64,000 nucleotides of DNA, taken from positions 1,122,391 through 1,186,390 of the forward strand of contig BDSI01000023.1 of assembly GCA_003117195.1 (NCBI GenBank). The letters are read 5' to 3'. This document shows positions 12,254-22,067 of this stretch, piece after piece; position 1 is the first letter of the stretch, and each line of letters starts with the position of its first letter. The notes beneath the pieces are model-generated. The model worked only from the letters and a program-made list of their open reading frames with translations. It did no database searches and was not told where the DNA came from. Origin of the DNA: Eudorina sp. 2006-703-Eu-15 (taxonomy: Eukaryota; Chlorophyta; Chlorophyceae; Chlamydomonadales; Volvocaceae). The translations under genes were made by a program, and so were the position numbers.

Positions 12254-13742
12254 TCACCTTTTCTTTCGGCGTTTTGGCTTCGGTTTCTCCGAGGGTTTTG
12301 GGTGGCGTGCTTTGGCCGCCAGTTTTCTTTCATATTCGTCGATCGCTTCGGACAAGGGTGTAGATTGGCGCAGAGATGTCTCTGGCTCATAAGTGTTGTG
12401 GCTGGAGTCATAACCTTCCCATTTGATCAGGTATTCCCGCCGAGTTTTGCCCTTGCCGCCACGGACTGAGACGTCCCTGTGATCGACGATTGATTCCACC
12501 ATGTAGTAAGGCTCGCCTTCTACGAGGAGTGGTGGAGGCGGTTGTCGGTTTGTATCTTCTCGGAATGGTTTGAGGAGAGACACATAGAAGACCGGGTGTA
12601 AGCGCGAATCGGACGGTAGTTCCAGTCTAACTGCCGCTTCGCCAATGTTTCCGACAACCGCCGATGTACTTTGGCATCAGCTTCTTTGTTCCTGGGGTTT
12701 TTAATGTTATATTTTTGGTACTTAACAGCACTTTTTGCCCAACCTCATAACGCACTGGACGCCTACGCAAGTCGGCGTGTTGTTTTTGATCTTGTTGCGC
12801 AGCCAAGAGACACTGCTTTGCTTTGTTAATGCGTTTCCGCATGACCTCTTGATAACGGTCAGCGGCAGGCACGTTTGTTTTTAGGTGCAAGTCAACCGGA
12901 ATGCGTGGTTGCTTGATCCCGTTGAGAGAGAACGGAGTTGCCTCCGTGGAGCGCTGTTTAGAGTTGTTAATAGCAAACTCTATAAGCGGCAAATGCTCAT
13001 CCCAGTCATCTTGCGTGGGCGAGATATAGTGCCGTTCGGTTTGACCGTCCGTTTGCGGATGGTAGGCTGTGCTCATATAGAGGTGGGTGCCCAAGAGGCG
13101 AAATGTTTCCTTCCAAAAGTTGCTCGTAAAGCGAGCGTCCCGGTCTGAAACTATGTTTTTAGGAAGGCCGTGCTGCCTGAAGACCGTGGCTACAAACAGG
13201 CGAGCCAAGTCCTCAGCTGTTGCGGTTGTGTGTGTGGGAGCAAAGTGCGTCATTTTGCTCAGCCGGTCCATGAACACTACAATCGCATCATGCCCATTGC
13301 GGTTTGTTGTTAGCTGTGTAATAAGGTCCATTGACACACTCTCCCACACCTCCGATGGTACGGGAAGAGGCTGCAGCAATCCGCCCGGCTTGGCGTTAGT
13401 TGATTTGTTACGCTGACACTGTGGGCAAGTCTTGACGTAGGCCTTCACGTCAGTGTCGAGCCCGGGCCACCAGTATGACTGTGCGATCGCTTGTTTTGTG
13501 CGGTCAATACCGCGGTGGCCAGCGTAGGGAGCATCATGGTACTCAGACAAGATGTCCCGCTGTAATTCAGCGTTGTTCGGAACGTACAACTGGTTTCCCC
13601 TATACCAGAAGCCATTTTTCCGTTTCAGCTGCAGTGTTGCTACCTTGCTCTTCCTGAGGTTCGGGTCGCCGTCATAATCGCGCTTGATTCGGCGCCCTAT
13701 TTCGCTATTTATTAGCGAGGCCGTTAGCACATTGAGCACCAC
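12254..13742 (-). pseudogene. Chromovirus integrase with C-terminal chromodomain, frameshifted
   Basis: The frame 13742-12627 carries the HHCC zinc finger (YHDAPYAGHRG, then CPQCQ) and the DDE core: D in SMDLITQ, D in VSDRDARF, E in TDGQTE. About ten residues normally found right after this E are missing, so TDGQTER runs directly into HYISPTQ. Near 12665 the frame breaks; coding resumes in another frame with EAAVRLELP and ends with a chromodomain at 12583-12254 (YYMVESIVDHR, YLIKWEGYD, NTYEP) plus a basic Lys/Arg tail. Chromodomains in this position are known to guide chromovirus integration to particular chromatin. The protein as it stands would not be made intact. Confidence 0.88.
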
Positions 13743-14946
13743 GTCGTGTACCCGACTCAGCGACGTTTATCCGTCCGGGTCGGTACTCCCATTTGAAATT
13801 GAAGCGTGATAAGCGCTCCATCCATCGAGCTTGTCTTCTTGAGAGCATATCGGCGCTTTTCTGGTCTTGCAGATAAACCAGTGGTTGATGGTCGGTCACC
13901 AAGGTGACATCGGACGCACCCTCCAAGTAGCAGCGCCACTCTTCTAAAGCCAGTACTGTTCCAAGGCATTCTTGGTCTGTCGTTGAGTAATTGTATTCAG
14001 CTTTGCTGGATTTGGAACTTGTGTAAGCACCTGGTCTGTCCTCTTGAAGAAGGACGGCGCCCGTACCGTACACAGAAGCGTCAGACCATACCGTGAATGG
14101 CTTGTCAAGCTCGGGGAGTTTTAGTACTGGTGCGTTTGTCAAGGCATGTTTCACGCCCTCAAAGGCTGCCTGGCAGGCCTCTGTCCAGCGGAAGGGCACT
14201 TTCGCGCTTGTTAGGGTCGTGAGTGGGGCCACGAGGGAGGAATACCCCTGAATGAACCTCCTGAAATAATTGGCTAAGCCAAGGAACGCGCGCAGCTTAG
14301 GTACATCCGTTGGTACCGGCCAGTCCTTTACGACTTTCACTTTGCGCTCGTCCACCTTCAAGCCTTCTCGGCTTACCACGTGGCCAAGGAAATGCATTAC
14401 ACCTTTATTGAACTGTCACTTCTGAAGTTTTGCCTTGAATGAGTGCTTTCGAAGCAGGGACAGCACCACACGTAGGTGTTGTTCATGCTCGGCCGGGGTC
14501 TTGCTAAAGACCAGTATGTCATCCAGGTACACCAGCACAAACTTGCCAATGTGTTCGGCGAAAATTCGATTCATCACCGCCTGGAATGTAGCAGGAGCGT
14601 TTGTCAGCCCAAAGCATAGGACCTTGAATTGAAATTGGCCCATTCCCGGAGCTTTAAAGGCTGTTTTTGCGATATCTTCTGGTGAGATTCGTATTTGATT
14701 GTACCCCTGCTGTAAATCTAGGGAGCTGAAAATTTTCGCTCCTTGCAGCTGGTCGAAGAGGTCAGTTATGTTTGGCATCGGGTAACGTCGCTTAATCGTT
14801 ATCTTGTTTAGAGCCCGATAGTCCAAGACCATACGTAAGCCCTGGCCATTGGCCTTTTCAACAAAGATAACTGGTGCACCGTACGGCGAAGTAGAGGGTT
14901 CAATGCACGGGCCAAGGGATGCCCGGCATGTCCGTACGCTGTCCAA
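13705..14946 (-). pseudogene. Chromovirus reverse transcriptase and RNase H, with stop and truncation
   Basis: The frame 14946-14416 contains RT motifs: SPYGAPVIFVEKA, LRMVLDYRALN, LDLQQGYNQI, CFGLTNAPATFQ and the catalytic VYLDDILVFS. A stop interrupts it at about 14416. The same frame family continues at 14397-13705 with the RT thumb (FLGLANYFRRFI) and RNase H (VWSDASVYGTGAVL, LVTDHQPL). The N-terminal part of RT is missing; the residues before IEPSTSPYG do not look like RT. A frame change after INVAE separates RNase H from integrase, consistent with a small deletion. Confidence 0.9.
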
Positions 14947-15129
14947 TTTCAGACCTTTTCGAAAACAATTTTGTTCCTACTGCGTACGTTTTCAGCAGCT
15001 TGAATCCGGCTGCTTGCATGCGTCGCTCGACTTGTGTCCATTTTGGGACTACGAAGACTGCTGACGTGTTCTCAGGATCGTTGCGCTTGCACATGCTGCA
15101 TCCATTCGGATATGTGCGTGTATGGGGGA

Positions 15130-15753
15130 GCACTTGCTACGCAAAGCCGGAACTAAGCCCTTAATGTACCAGGACATCTTCTCTCCTACGTCCATCTTTT
15201 TCGCATCGCGAATGATATCGTAGAAGCGTTGAGTGTACTCCGGTACGGACTCGTCCGATTTCATGGCGTGCTCGTATGCATGCAGACGCTCGCGTGCAGC
15301 CATTGCAGTGTTGCGCTTCGCATCGCCATATTGCACAAGGAATTTTTCTTCAAGCAACTCCCTGGTCAAGGGTTGTGCGCCCGATTTGTGCTGTGCGAAA
15401 ATGTCCGCAGCCCACTCTTGCGCCTTCCCCGTTAACCAGAACATGAAGTGCTCTAGTGGATCCATCTTATACAGGTCGAAATACTGCATAAGAAGCGAGG
15501 ACCACGTTTTCGTATTCGTGATTTGGGAATTCCTCTTGCCCGTGAACCTAGGCGGAGCAATGACCCTTTTATTTACCTCGTCTTTGCGAGCGGTCTTGTG
15601 CTGCGAGCTGGTGCCCGGCCCGGAGTTCTCGTCCTCCATCGCGGAGAGCGTCTGTTCCCACTGCTCGTTCAGCTTCTGCAGGGTGATCTCGGGGTCCATG
15701 TGGGACTCCAAAGCAACCTGCAGGGCCATCAGTTTCAGGCGCTCGGACGCCAT
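15130..15753 (-). pseudogene. Chromovirus gag fragment
   Basis: From an ATG at 15753 the frame reads MASERLKLMAL, then ITLQKLNEQWEQTL, the Ty3/gypsy gag core WLTGKAQEWAADIF, and LLEEKFLVQYGD, ending near GLVPALRSKC at about 15135. There it is joined to unrelated frame. No CCHC zinc knuckle and no aspartic protease motif were found before RT starts, so a deletion of gag C-terminus and protease is inferred. Confidence 0.8.
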
Positions 15754-16178
15754 CGTCTTGGCCACCGGATTGACGACGCCATCCGACAGGTTCACGACTT
15801 GCCGGTGGCCAAGACGATGGCGTCCGAGCGCCTGAAACTGATGGCCCTGCAGGTCGCTTTGGAGTCCCACATGGACCCTGAGATCACCCTGCAGGAGCTG
15901 AACGAGCAGTGGGAACAGACGCTCTCCGCGATGGAGGACGAGAACTCCGGGCCGGGCACCAGCTCGCAGCACAAGACCGCTCGCAAAGACGAGGTAAATA
16001 AAAGGGTCATTGCTCCGCCTAGGTTCACGGGCAAGAAGGATTTCCAAATCACGAATACGAAAACGTGGTTCTCGCTTCATTTGCAGTAGTTCGACCTGTA
16101 TAAGATGGATCCACTAGAGCACTTCATGTTCTGGTTAACGGGGAAGGCGCAAGAGTGGGCTGCGGACATTTTCGCACA
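15392..16178. repeat. Large inverted repeat (palindrome) made of two gag copies
   Basis: Arms at about 15392-15768 and 15802-16178 (377 bases each) are inverted copies of the gag 5' region around a 33-base spacer. They differ at scattered sites; for example a Tyr codon in the pol-linked arm is a TAG stop in the other. Each arm gives long antisense open frames that are not genes. Confidence 0.92.
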
Positions 16179-16232
16179 AGGAGAACATCCTCCACAGGGA
16201 TTACATCCTCCACAGGGATTTACCAGAACACC

Positions 16233-16510
16233 TGCCGATCACCGTACGGCATCTCAGATCCCATGTGTCCTGGTAGTAGGATGCAATCCCTGTACGATGT
16301 TGTGTTTAGATTACGTGGATTACACGGTCACGCTGACACGTGACACGTTGTTACATGGTTCGTAACCTCTCGTGACATCTAGTCACGGGATGGTGTTCCG
16401 TAACTCATCGTAACTCAGTGCCCGTGATGTGCCGTCATAAGCCGACTGATTAATTGTAGAATTATGGAATATTATTACGTATTTTACTAAGGTAAATGTA
16501 GCTCGCTACA
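16233..16510 (-). repeat. 5' LTR of the chromovirus
   Basis: About 278 bases with the same TG...CA ends as the LTR at 11931-12218. Inside it on the element strand follow two imperfect copies of an atccctgtggaggatg motif, then the inverted gag segment. I could not match a tRNA primer-binding site with confidence. Confidence 0.9.
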
Positions 16511-16542
16511 GTGACGATCGATGTTTCAATGTGTGATAATCC

Positions 16543-16800
16543 CGGCTTCGAATCCCGGCTCCCTCCCCGCCATGTGATTCGGCGGGTCTGGCGCGGTTTC
16601 CGGGAGAGGCCATCCTGGCGCGCTGGTAACCGAGTGTGTTGGCTGGTGTGGCTGCGTGTACCCCCCCCCCCGCCCCCGTCCCTGCAGGTGATGGAGGATT
16701 GGCGCGCAGTCCTTGGTAGGGGTTGATGAGCTGGGCCCGTTGGAACACCCGGTCGGGACTCGGGTCCACCTTGTTACGATTACTACTATTACTACTGAAA
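16543..16800 (+). mobile_element. SINE-like dispersed repeat, copy 1
   Basis: Begins near a tRNA B-box-like sequence (GGCTTCGAATCCCGG) and shares several blocks with 59420-59640: tgattcggcgggt, ccatcctggcgc, gtgtgttggc and the end block ggtccaccttgtta. It ends in tac/tta triplet repeats. A B-box near the 5' side and a simple 3' tail fit a tRNA-derived SINE truncated at its 5' end. It abuts the 5' LTR of the chromovirus. Confidence 0.55.
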
Positions 16801-19204
16801 TCCTGTATGCAAATGCACACCGCATTCGACGATATACAAGTGCGTCTCACAGGCCTGGACGGAACTGTAGGGCTCCTATTGCCCCGGATACCCCGGAAGG
16901 AAAACGTGTGCGACGGCCTCGATGCTGCAGGCACATTTGCGGCCCATGCCATGAATTCGGATATCAAACACCTACCACGCATGCATCACACTGAAACAGC
17001 AACAGGCTCAGCCTAACCCCACCCAACCGCTCACCTTCGGCACCACAGTGCCCTGCACGGTCTCCAGCGCTTGATATGCACGGGTCTCTCTCATGTATGC
17101 GGCAACCTCGTCACCCTCAAAGCCGTAGACCTTGATGATCGCGGGCTTGTCATCGCACAAACCGTTGAAGACGGTCCCGTCGCGGCCCCGCACCAACATA
17201 GATAGCCAGGAACTGCAGCTGCGCCTGTCGCAGCCTGTTCAGCACAATCCCGAGATAGAACGAATGTCCCACGGGCGAAGTTATCTGCCGTTGTTGAATT
17301 ACGCTTAACTTGTCTGACCGTTAGCCAGCAGGGCATACTCCCCGCCCGGCCGCCCCTTGTGTGTGAAGTCACACAGCAAGAATCTGAGCTGGCTGGGGTG
17401 TGTCCGTTGCAAAGGGATAGATGCCGGTTTGGACATTACCGCACAACATGCTCACGGTTCCAGCGTCAAACATAAACTCTGCGAGTGTTGCCTCGCAGGT
17501 TCTTGCCTAGTGAGGCAGGTTGCTGCGCTTCACCCCACGCACTTGGCGAGAATCTGCGCGGCAACATTTGCAGAACTTGTTTTTGACTAGACATTCAACA
17601 AAGGACGAAGCAAGTGGGGTTGCTGCGCTTCAGTGTAGCTAGAAGCACATTGCGGCCCTCACGTCGGGCACCATGCAACGCCACATTATCTAGCTATCTA
17701 AGACCAGCTCCCCAGCCATTCACCTTGATGGGCTGTAGGTGGGATCGCCAGCGGAGTCTGACGTGCCGCTTGGCGTAGCACCACCTGAACCTCTGCCGCT
17801 GCTGTGCCCACCACAAGAAACCGGCTGCTGCCAGCAGCCACCGCCACCATCCGGACCGGCCCCACATCCGCTGCCAGCTGCAATAGATACCGGCACGCGT
17901 TGCGCGGGATACTCCGCTGACGTAGCGAAGTGAAGCGCCTGCTGAAGTTGCAGCCATGACATCGCACGCAACAGCGTGGGATCGGTGGCTGTCGCCAGTA
18001 TGGGCCGCGACACGTACATGCACCCCCGGTCCTTCGGCGGCACGTAGACCAGCCACGTGGCGTTCCAGCAGGTGAGGGCGCCGTGGCAGAGTCCTAGCGT
18101 TGTCAGGTACGTGTACAGCTGCGGGTAGAACATACGTACACTCGCATTCGTCATCACAATCGTACGCACATCATGAATGTAGCGTGTCAAGCAAGCTTCA
18201 TGCATGTACAGACAGACAGGTAGACGTATACATGCACATACGGTAAAGTGAGCGCGTACTGCCAAGACTACATGCATGAAGCAAGCAAGCAGACAATGAT
18301 ACGTAACGTGACACCTCCAATGATCATCTAGGAACAGATCCTGCTGGGGACAGGACCCCACGGCGGACCTGCGCAACAACGTTCTTCGCCCGGACGTGCT
18401 TCGGGTGCTGGCTGGCTGTCGTTAATAGCCGCGAGGATGTCAATGGGCTTGCACTCTTGCGAATTCGCCTGCTCCATTGGCACATCTGCCTGCTCCATCA
18501 GCACGGCAACGCTCTCGACCTCCACCACTAGGACTGGCTGGCTTGCTGGCAGCAGATTTATCGCCGGCTGCTCCTCTTGCAGTACGAGCACCATGTCCGT
18601 CCTGCGCCGGTCCGAGAAGCCGATGCGGTACATCTCCCAGTTCTGGCCACCCTCCTCCACAGCGTCGTCCGCTGACTGCCAAAGGGCGTTTCCGCGCGTC
18701 AAGCAGCAATCCGTCGGTGACCAGGCTGTTGTCGGCCCCTTTGCGCCAGCGTGGAGACGTGCCGGCAGGCAGGTGCAGGCTTTCCGTCACGACTGGCAAG
18801 AGAAAGTCCTGGCATACACGTTCGTAGAACGCTGACGACACTTCTGCCTCGGAATCCAGCTAAACTACCTTCGCCGTGTTTATGCGCCCAGCAGAAAACC
18901 TGGGCAGCACGAGGGTTTACAAGAATACAACACAAGCTTAGTCCAGAACGAGCTCGGGTGGGTGCCAGCAGGCTCACCGGTAGGCGTGCACATGCATCGC
19001 GCATGCCTGCAGACAAGCAGGAACCGTACGAGCAAGCGAGTGAAAATTGTCATACATAGGGCTGCATTTAGAGCCCGGGCCGGTCCCGGGCCGGGAGCGG
19101 CCGCCGGGCTGCAACGAGTGTCGGTTCAGCTGAAGCAAAACCACACTTCGGAGCTCATGACTGTAAAACATTACTAGCTTTTGTATGACTACAATGATGT
19201 CACC

Positions 19205-19495
19205 CTAATGTAGCGCGCACTGGGTAGTTGGGCCCAAATCGCCCAGGTGAGGGTGTCCCTTGATAGCGTCGAGCAGCAGGGTTCCACGACCGCTGGTTCC
19301 TGCAGCTGCCTCATCATCAGGCCGCAGCACCGAAGGCTCGGCGTAACTGCCACGTGTGGTGCTCGGATTGCGTGCGATGAAAATTGTTTTGGCCCGCGGT
19401 AACGTCTGGTCAAACGCCGCCATGTGCCCTGCGTGGAGCAGGTGCAAGACATCAAGGACGTTGAGGGCGTGCGTACAGCGAGGCGTGACGGTCAT
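19205..19495 (-). CDS. Possible upstream exon, product unknown
   Basis: An open minus-strand stretch with coding-like composition (VLDVLHLLHAGHMAAF, FIARNPSTTRG, LRPDDEAAAG) ends at a stop near 19205. It lies upstream of the first exon of the nuclease/kinase-like gene and in the same direction, so it could be part of that gene or of a neighbouring fragment. Neither a start codon nor a donor linking it to 18859 was established. Confidence 0.25.
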   Translation of the reverse strand: MTVTPRCTHALNVLDVLHLLHAGHMAAFDQTLPRAKTIFIARNPSTTRGSYAEPSVLRPDDEAAAGTSGRGTLLLDAIKGHPHLGDLGPTTQCALH

Positions 19496-19780
19496 GGAGA
19501 GGGCTTGTTGAGAAGCGTTGCCAAGTTGCAGTCACGCTCAACCATGTGAGAGCGTGTTGAGGTACATAATTACGTACGTGTGCACTTGCTCCCTTATTTG
19601 ACAACCTATTAAGCATGCATGCATGCATGGCCGTGCATCGGTGCATGGCATCATTGGGGTCTACCTACATCCGCGCCTACAACAGTAGTCGCACAAGCAC
19701 TCACCACACTTACACAGTGGCTGGTGGATCCCGAGGCAAACTCTATGCAAATATTCCACGCACTAATGCCACGCACTAAG

Positions 19781-20414
19781 AGGGTGTTTACACTTAGGAT
19801 TAAGGCGGCGGATTAGAGCTTAATCGGTCATATATGTAAACAGCTCACGGATTAACCCGAATTAGCCGAATTAGGGTGGCGGGATTAGTGACCATTGTAC
19901 TTGCACGGGCGAGCTCCCCGTGAATTAAATTTAGATTACCATATTTTGAAATGTGTATATTAATCCTGTAGTCTTCCTGTGATTTCGGTGGAAAAAAATT
20001 TGCTACCTGGTCGCGACCGAGTAGCAAATTGGCTTTTCAGGATTAGCCCACTTCTGCCACATACCAGACGAAACTGAATTCATTCATACTCGGATAATCT
20101 TTGATAAAGGCCATTGCAATTGAAGGATCTGCATTTGGCCTTGTTTGGCTAACTGGCCAACGACAATGCAACAGGCCGGGGTCGCTTTCTATCACAGCCT
20201 CTCATCTTACAACCACAATACTATATTATTACTTCTTATGAACTTGGTGTCCCTGTATTCCACTTACAATAAGAGCTTTCCCTGTCGCCGTACTTAATCT
20301 GCACTTTAATTCCATCCTTGTAAACACATGCAGGATTAAGCGTTGGATTAACGCCGATTGACCTGGATTACTATTTGCCTAATCCGCCGCCTTAATCCTA
20401 AGTGTAAACATCCT
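19781..20414. mobile_element. MITE-like non-autonomous DNA transposon
   Basis: 634 bases with terminal inverted repeats of about 36 bases: the left end begins AGGGTGTTTACACTTAGG and the right end, reversed, begins AGGATGTTTACACTTAGG. It is flanked by a 5-base direct repeat, CTAAG, at 19776-19780 and 20415-20419. There is no transposase frame; the interior is AT-rich with repeated ggattaa motifs. This is the structure of a MITE. The superfamily is not clear from the ends. Confidence 0.88.
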
Positions 20415-20419
20415 CTAAG

Positions 20420-20994
20420 TAGGCCGAACACGAGCACAGGCAATACTCAGGTGATGAAACTCGGCGACAGCCGACAACGTTAAATCATTCAATATTTACC
20501 CAGTGGCTTTCCGAGCAGGTTGATTGGGGCGATTGGGGTTTAGGCGTGTTTAGTAAGAAAACGCGCGAAGCGGGGTTTCGGCGTCGAAATGACACTTCCG
20601 ATGGCACTTTAGATCAAAGCAAAAATTCATTGACATACTCATTCAGTCTCGGCATAAATGTATACGTGTTCGTGAATCGTAGTCGGCGAGCAGGGTTTTG
20701 ACGCCATATTGCCCGTGCTCGTGCACTGGCATTCTTGGGGCCAGGCTGCTGTATAGTCACCTTGGTGAATTTTGGTGAATTTGGGTGAAATTGGCAGAAG
20801 AAAGTGGCGAAACGAACGGACGTTCGGCCATACTAATTCAAAGCGTTCGGCTGGCGTTCAGTTGGGTCCTAGCCCGAAGTCCCCGGCGGCCGCGTCACTG
20901 GCTTCTTCGTTGTTGCAGTTCATGGCAACAGGGCCCCAGGAGACGAGCACGGTGGGCGCTTTCATTTGCTGTCCCCGGCAGGTGGTGTACGCGA
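20420..20994. other. Intergenic spacer
   Basis: AT-richer sequence after the MITE, then a short gaattttggtgaattt repeat near 20764-20790. Nothing coding was recognised. Confidence 0.4.
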
Positions 20995-21330
20995 AGATTA
21001 CCGCCACCAGCAATCGAACAGCACCGGCAGCACCGGCTGCAAAAACACCGGCGACCTGCACAGCCTGCTGCCGCAGCGCTGCATGTCTATCTCTCGTTAG
21101 CCCGGTTGTCTCCGCAGCCAGTCGGTGTGTCGACTGGGACCCTGCAGCGCAATCTGCCCACGGAATCGTGTTTCCGAACCCGCAGCGGGTGGCCGGAAGC
21201 GCGTTGGCGAGGTCGTTTATCCTGGTTGGTATAGTCAGGCGACCACAGCGTTTCACACAAAGCTGTCTGTCTGGTGCACCAGCCCCTCCATCGGGTAGGT
21301 CTGGGCGGCAGGTGCCAAAACCTGCGCAAC
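20995..21330. repeat. Dispersed duplicated segment, copy B
   Basis: Homologous to 10640-11030 in the same orientation (shared cggcgacctgcacagcctg and minus-strand AQTYPMEGLVHQ). Its minus frame is interrupted by a stop soon after VHQTDSFV, whereas copy A stays open. It probably overlaps the 3' UTR of the FabZ gene. Confidence 0.6.
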
Positions 21331-22067
21331 CCCCCTCCCCACCAACACCAACATCCACCCTCTCCACGCACAGACGTCCTCACCCAGGTACAGCTGCAAG
21401 TTACATACAGCTCTAGAGGGAGGCGCGGCATATCCCTGCCGCCCTGGCCACTGCGCGGTCCGTGGTTCTCATGATCACTCGGACTCTTCCCGGAATCGTG
21501 AGATTGGTGTTGAGCACCCGCTTTCACCCCCCCCACACACAGCTCTCAACGGAAGTTGATCCACGTATCCATCCACATCACACCCTTAGATGATTCCTAC
21601 GCAGCCGCCACAACAGCAGCGCGCCGCCCATGCGGCCAATGTGCCCTCCCGACCGGCGTTGACACAGCGCGTTCGCCGCCGCAGGGCGCCGCCATCACCT
21701 GCACCTCTACGGCCCCTGATGATCAACCTCCCGCACCCAGCAGCAGCAGCAGCGAGCGGGACACGACTGAAGAGCTGGAAGCAGCTGCCCTCTGAGCAGC
21801 AGTCGCAAGTATAGCCTCCGCTGCTCGACGTCAATCACGCTCTTGCTCTTGGTGGCGAGAATGGTTGCTGCCAGCAGCCGGGCGCGCAGTACGGCACTGG
21901 TCCCTGCCCAACCCCTCCCGGAACAGCGGCAGCACTCCTCCGGTCGTGCCCTCCTGGCGGGGCCCTCGCTCTGCCGAGTCCTTCCGCCTGGTGTCCGTCC
22001 GTCCGTCAGTCCGTCCGTCAAATAGCTCGTCACATCAGTCAATCCAGGCGCGCCCCGGGGGGCTCCC
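21331..22067. other. Probable 3' UTR/intergenic sequence downstream of FabZ
   Basis: No exon was recognised. It includes poly-C/CA runs near 21525-21540 and a ccgtccgtc repeat near 21998-22020. A minus-strand TGTAA (TTACA at 21401-21405) could end the FabZ transcript with a 3' UTR of about 660 bases. Confidence 0.4.

Larger units (their letters stand above)
11931..16510 (-). mobile_element. Defective Ty3/gypsy chromovirus (LTR retrotransposon)
   Basis: Two near-identical LTRs enclose, on the minus strand, gag, reverse transcriptase, RNase H, integrase and a C-terminal chromodomain, the order of Ty3/gypsy chromoviruses. A purine tract (GAGGGGGGGAG on the minus strand) touches the 3' LTR at 12219, as a polypurine tract should. 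The protease and the start of RT are missing, gag is partly duplicated in inverted orientation, pol has a stop codon and frameshifts, and integrase has a small deletion. The bases outside the two LTRs (ccacc and gtgac) do not match, so no target duplication is seen. It lies in an intron of the kinase-like gene, on the same strand. Confidence 0.9.
11253..18859 (-). pseudogene. PD-(D/E)XK-like plus kinase-like fusion gene, disrupted
   Basis: Exons read from high to low coordinates. 18859 to about 18330 holds SAFYERVCQDFLLP, GFSDRRRTDMVLVL and VLVVEVE, like a PD-(D/E)XK fold whose final K is E. 18118-17724 holds TLGLCHGALTCWN, WLVYVPPKDRG and YVSRPI, as in the region before the kinase of CRN-like/fungal REase-kinase proteins. 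17218-17035 is the N-lobe: RGRDGTVFNG loop, AIIKV lysine, METRAYQ-type helix-C glutamate within MRETRAYQ. 11629-11253 is the C-lobe: HGDIRLEN catalytic loop, LLDFGNTR, stop. Donor/acceptor phases agree between the second, third and fourth exons. Breaks: a frame change near 18650-18720, a second in the Gly-rich stretch near 11350-11400 (last exon is 377 bases, two over a codon multiple), and a retrotransposon between the two lobes. It may still be transcribed. Catalytic motifs of the kinase are intact. Confidence 0.6.

Noticed and set aside
15523..16089. Plus-strand frame antisense to gag, and the first part of the 15049-16080 minus frame
   Set aside because: Both arise from the inverted gag duplication read on the wrong strand.
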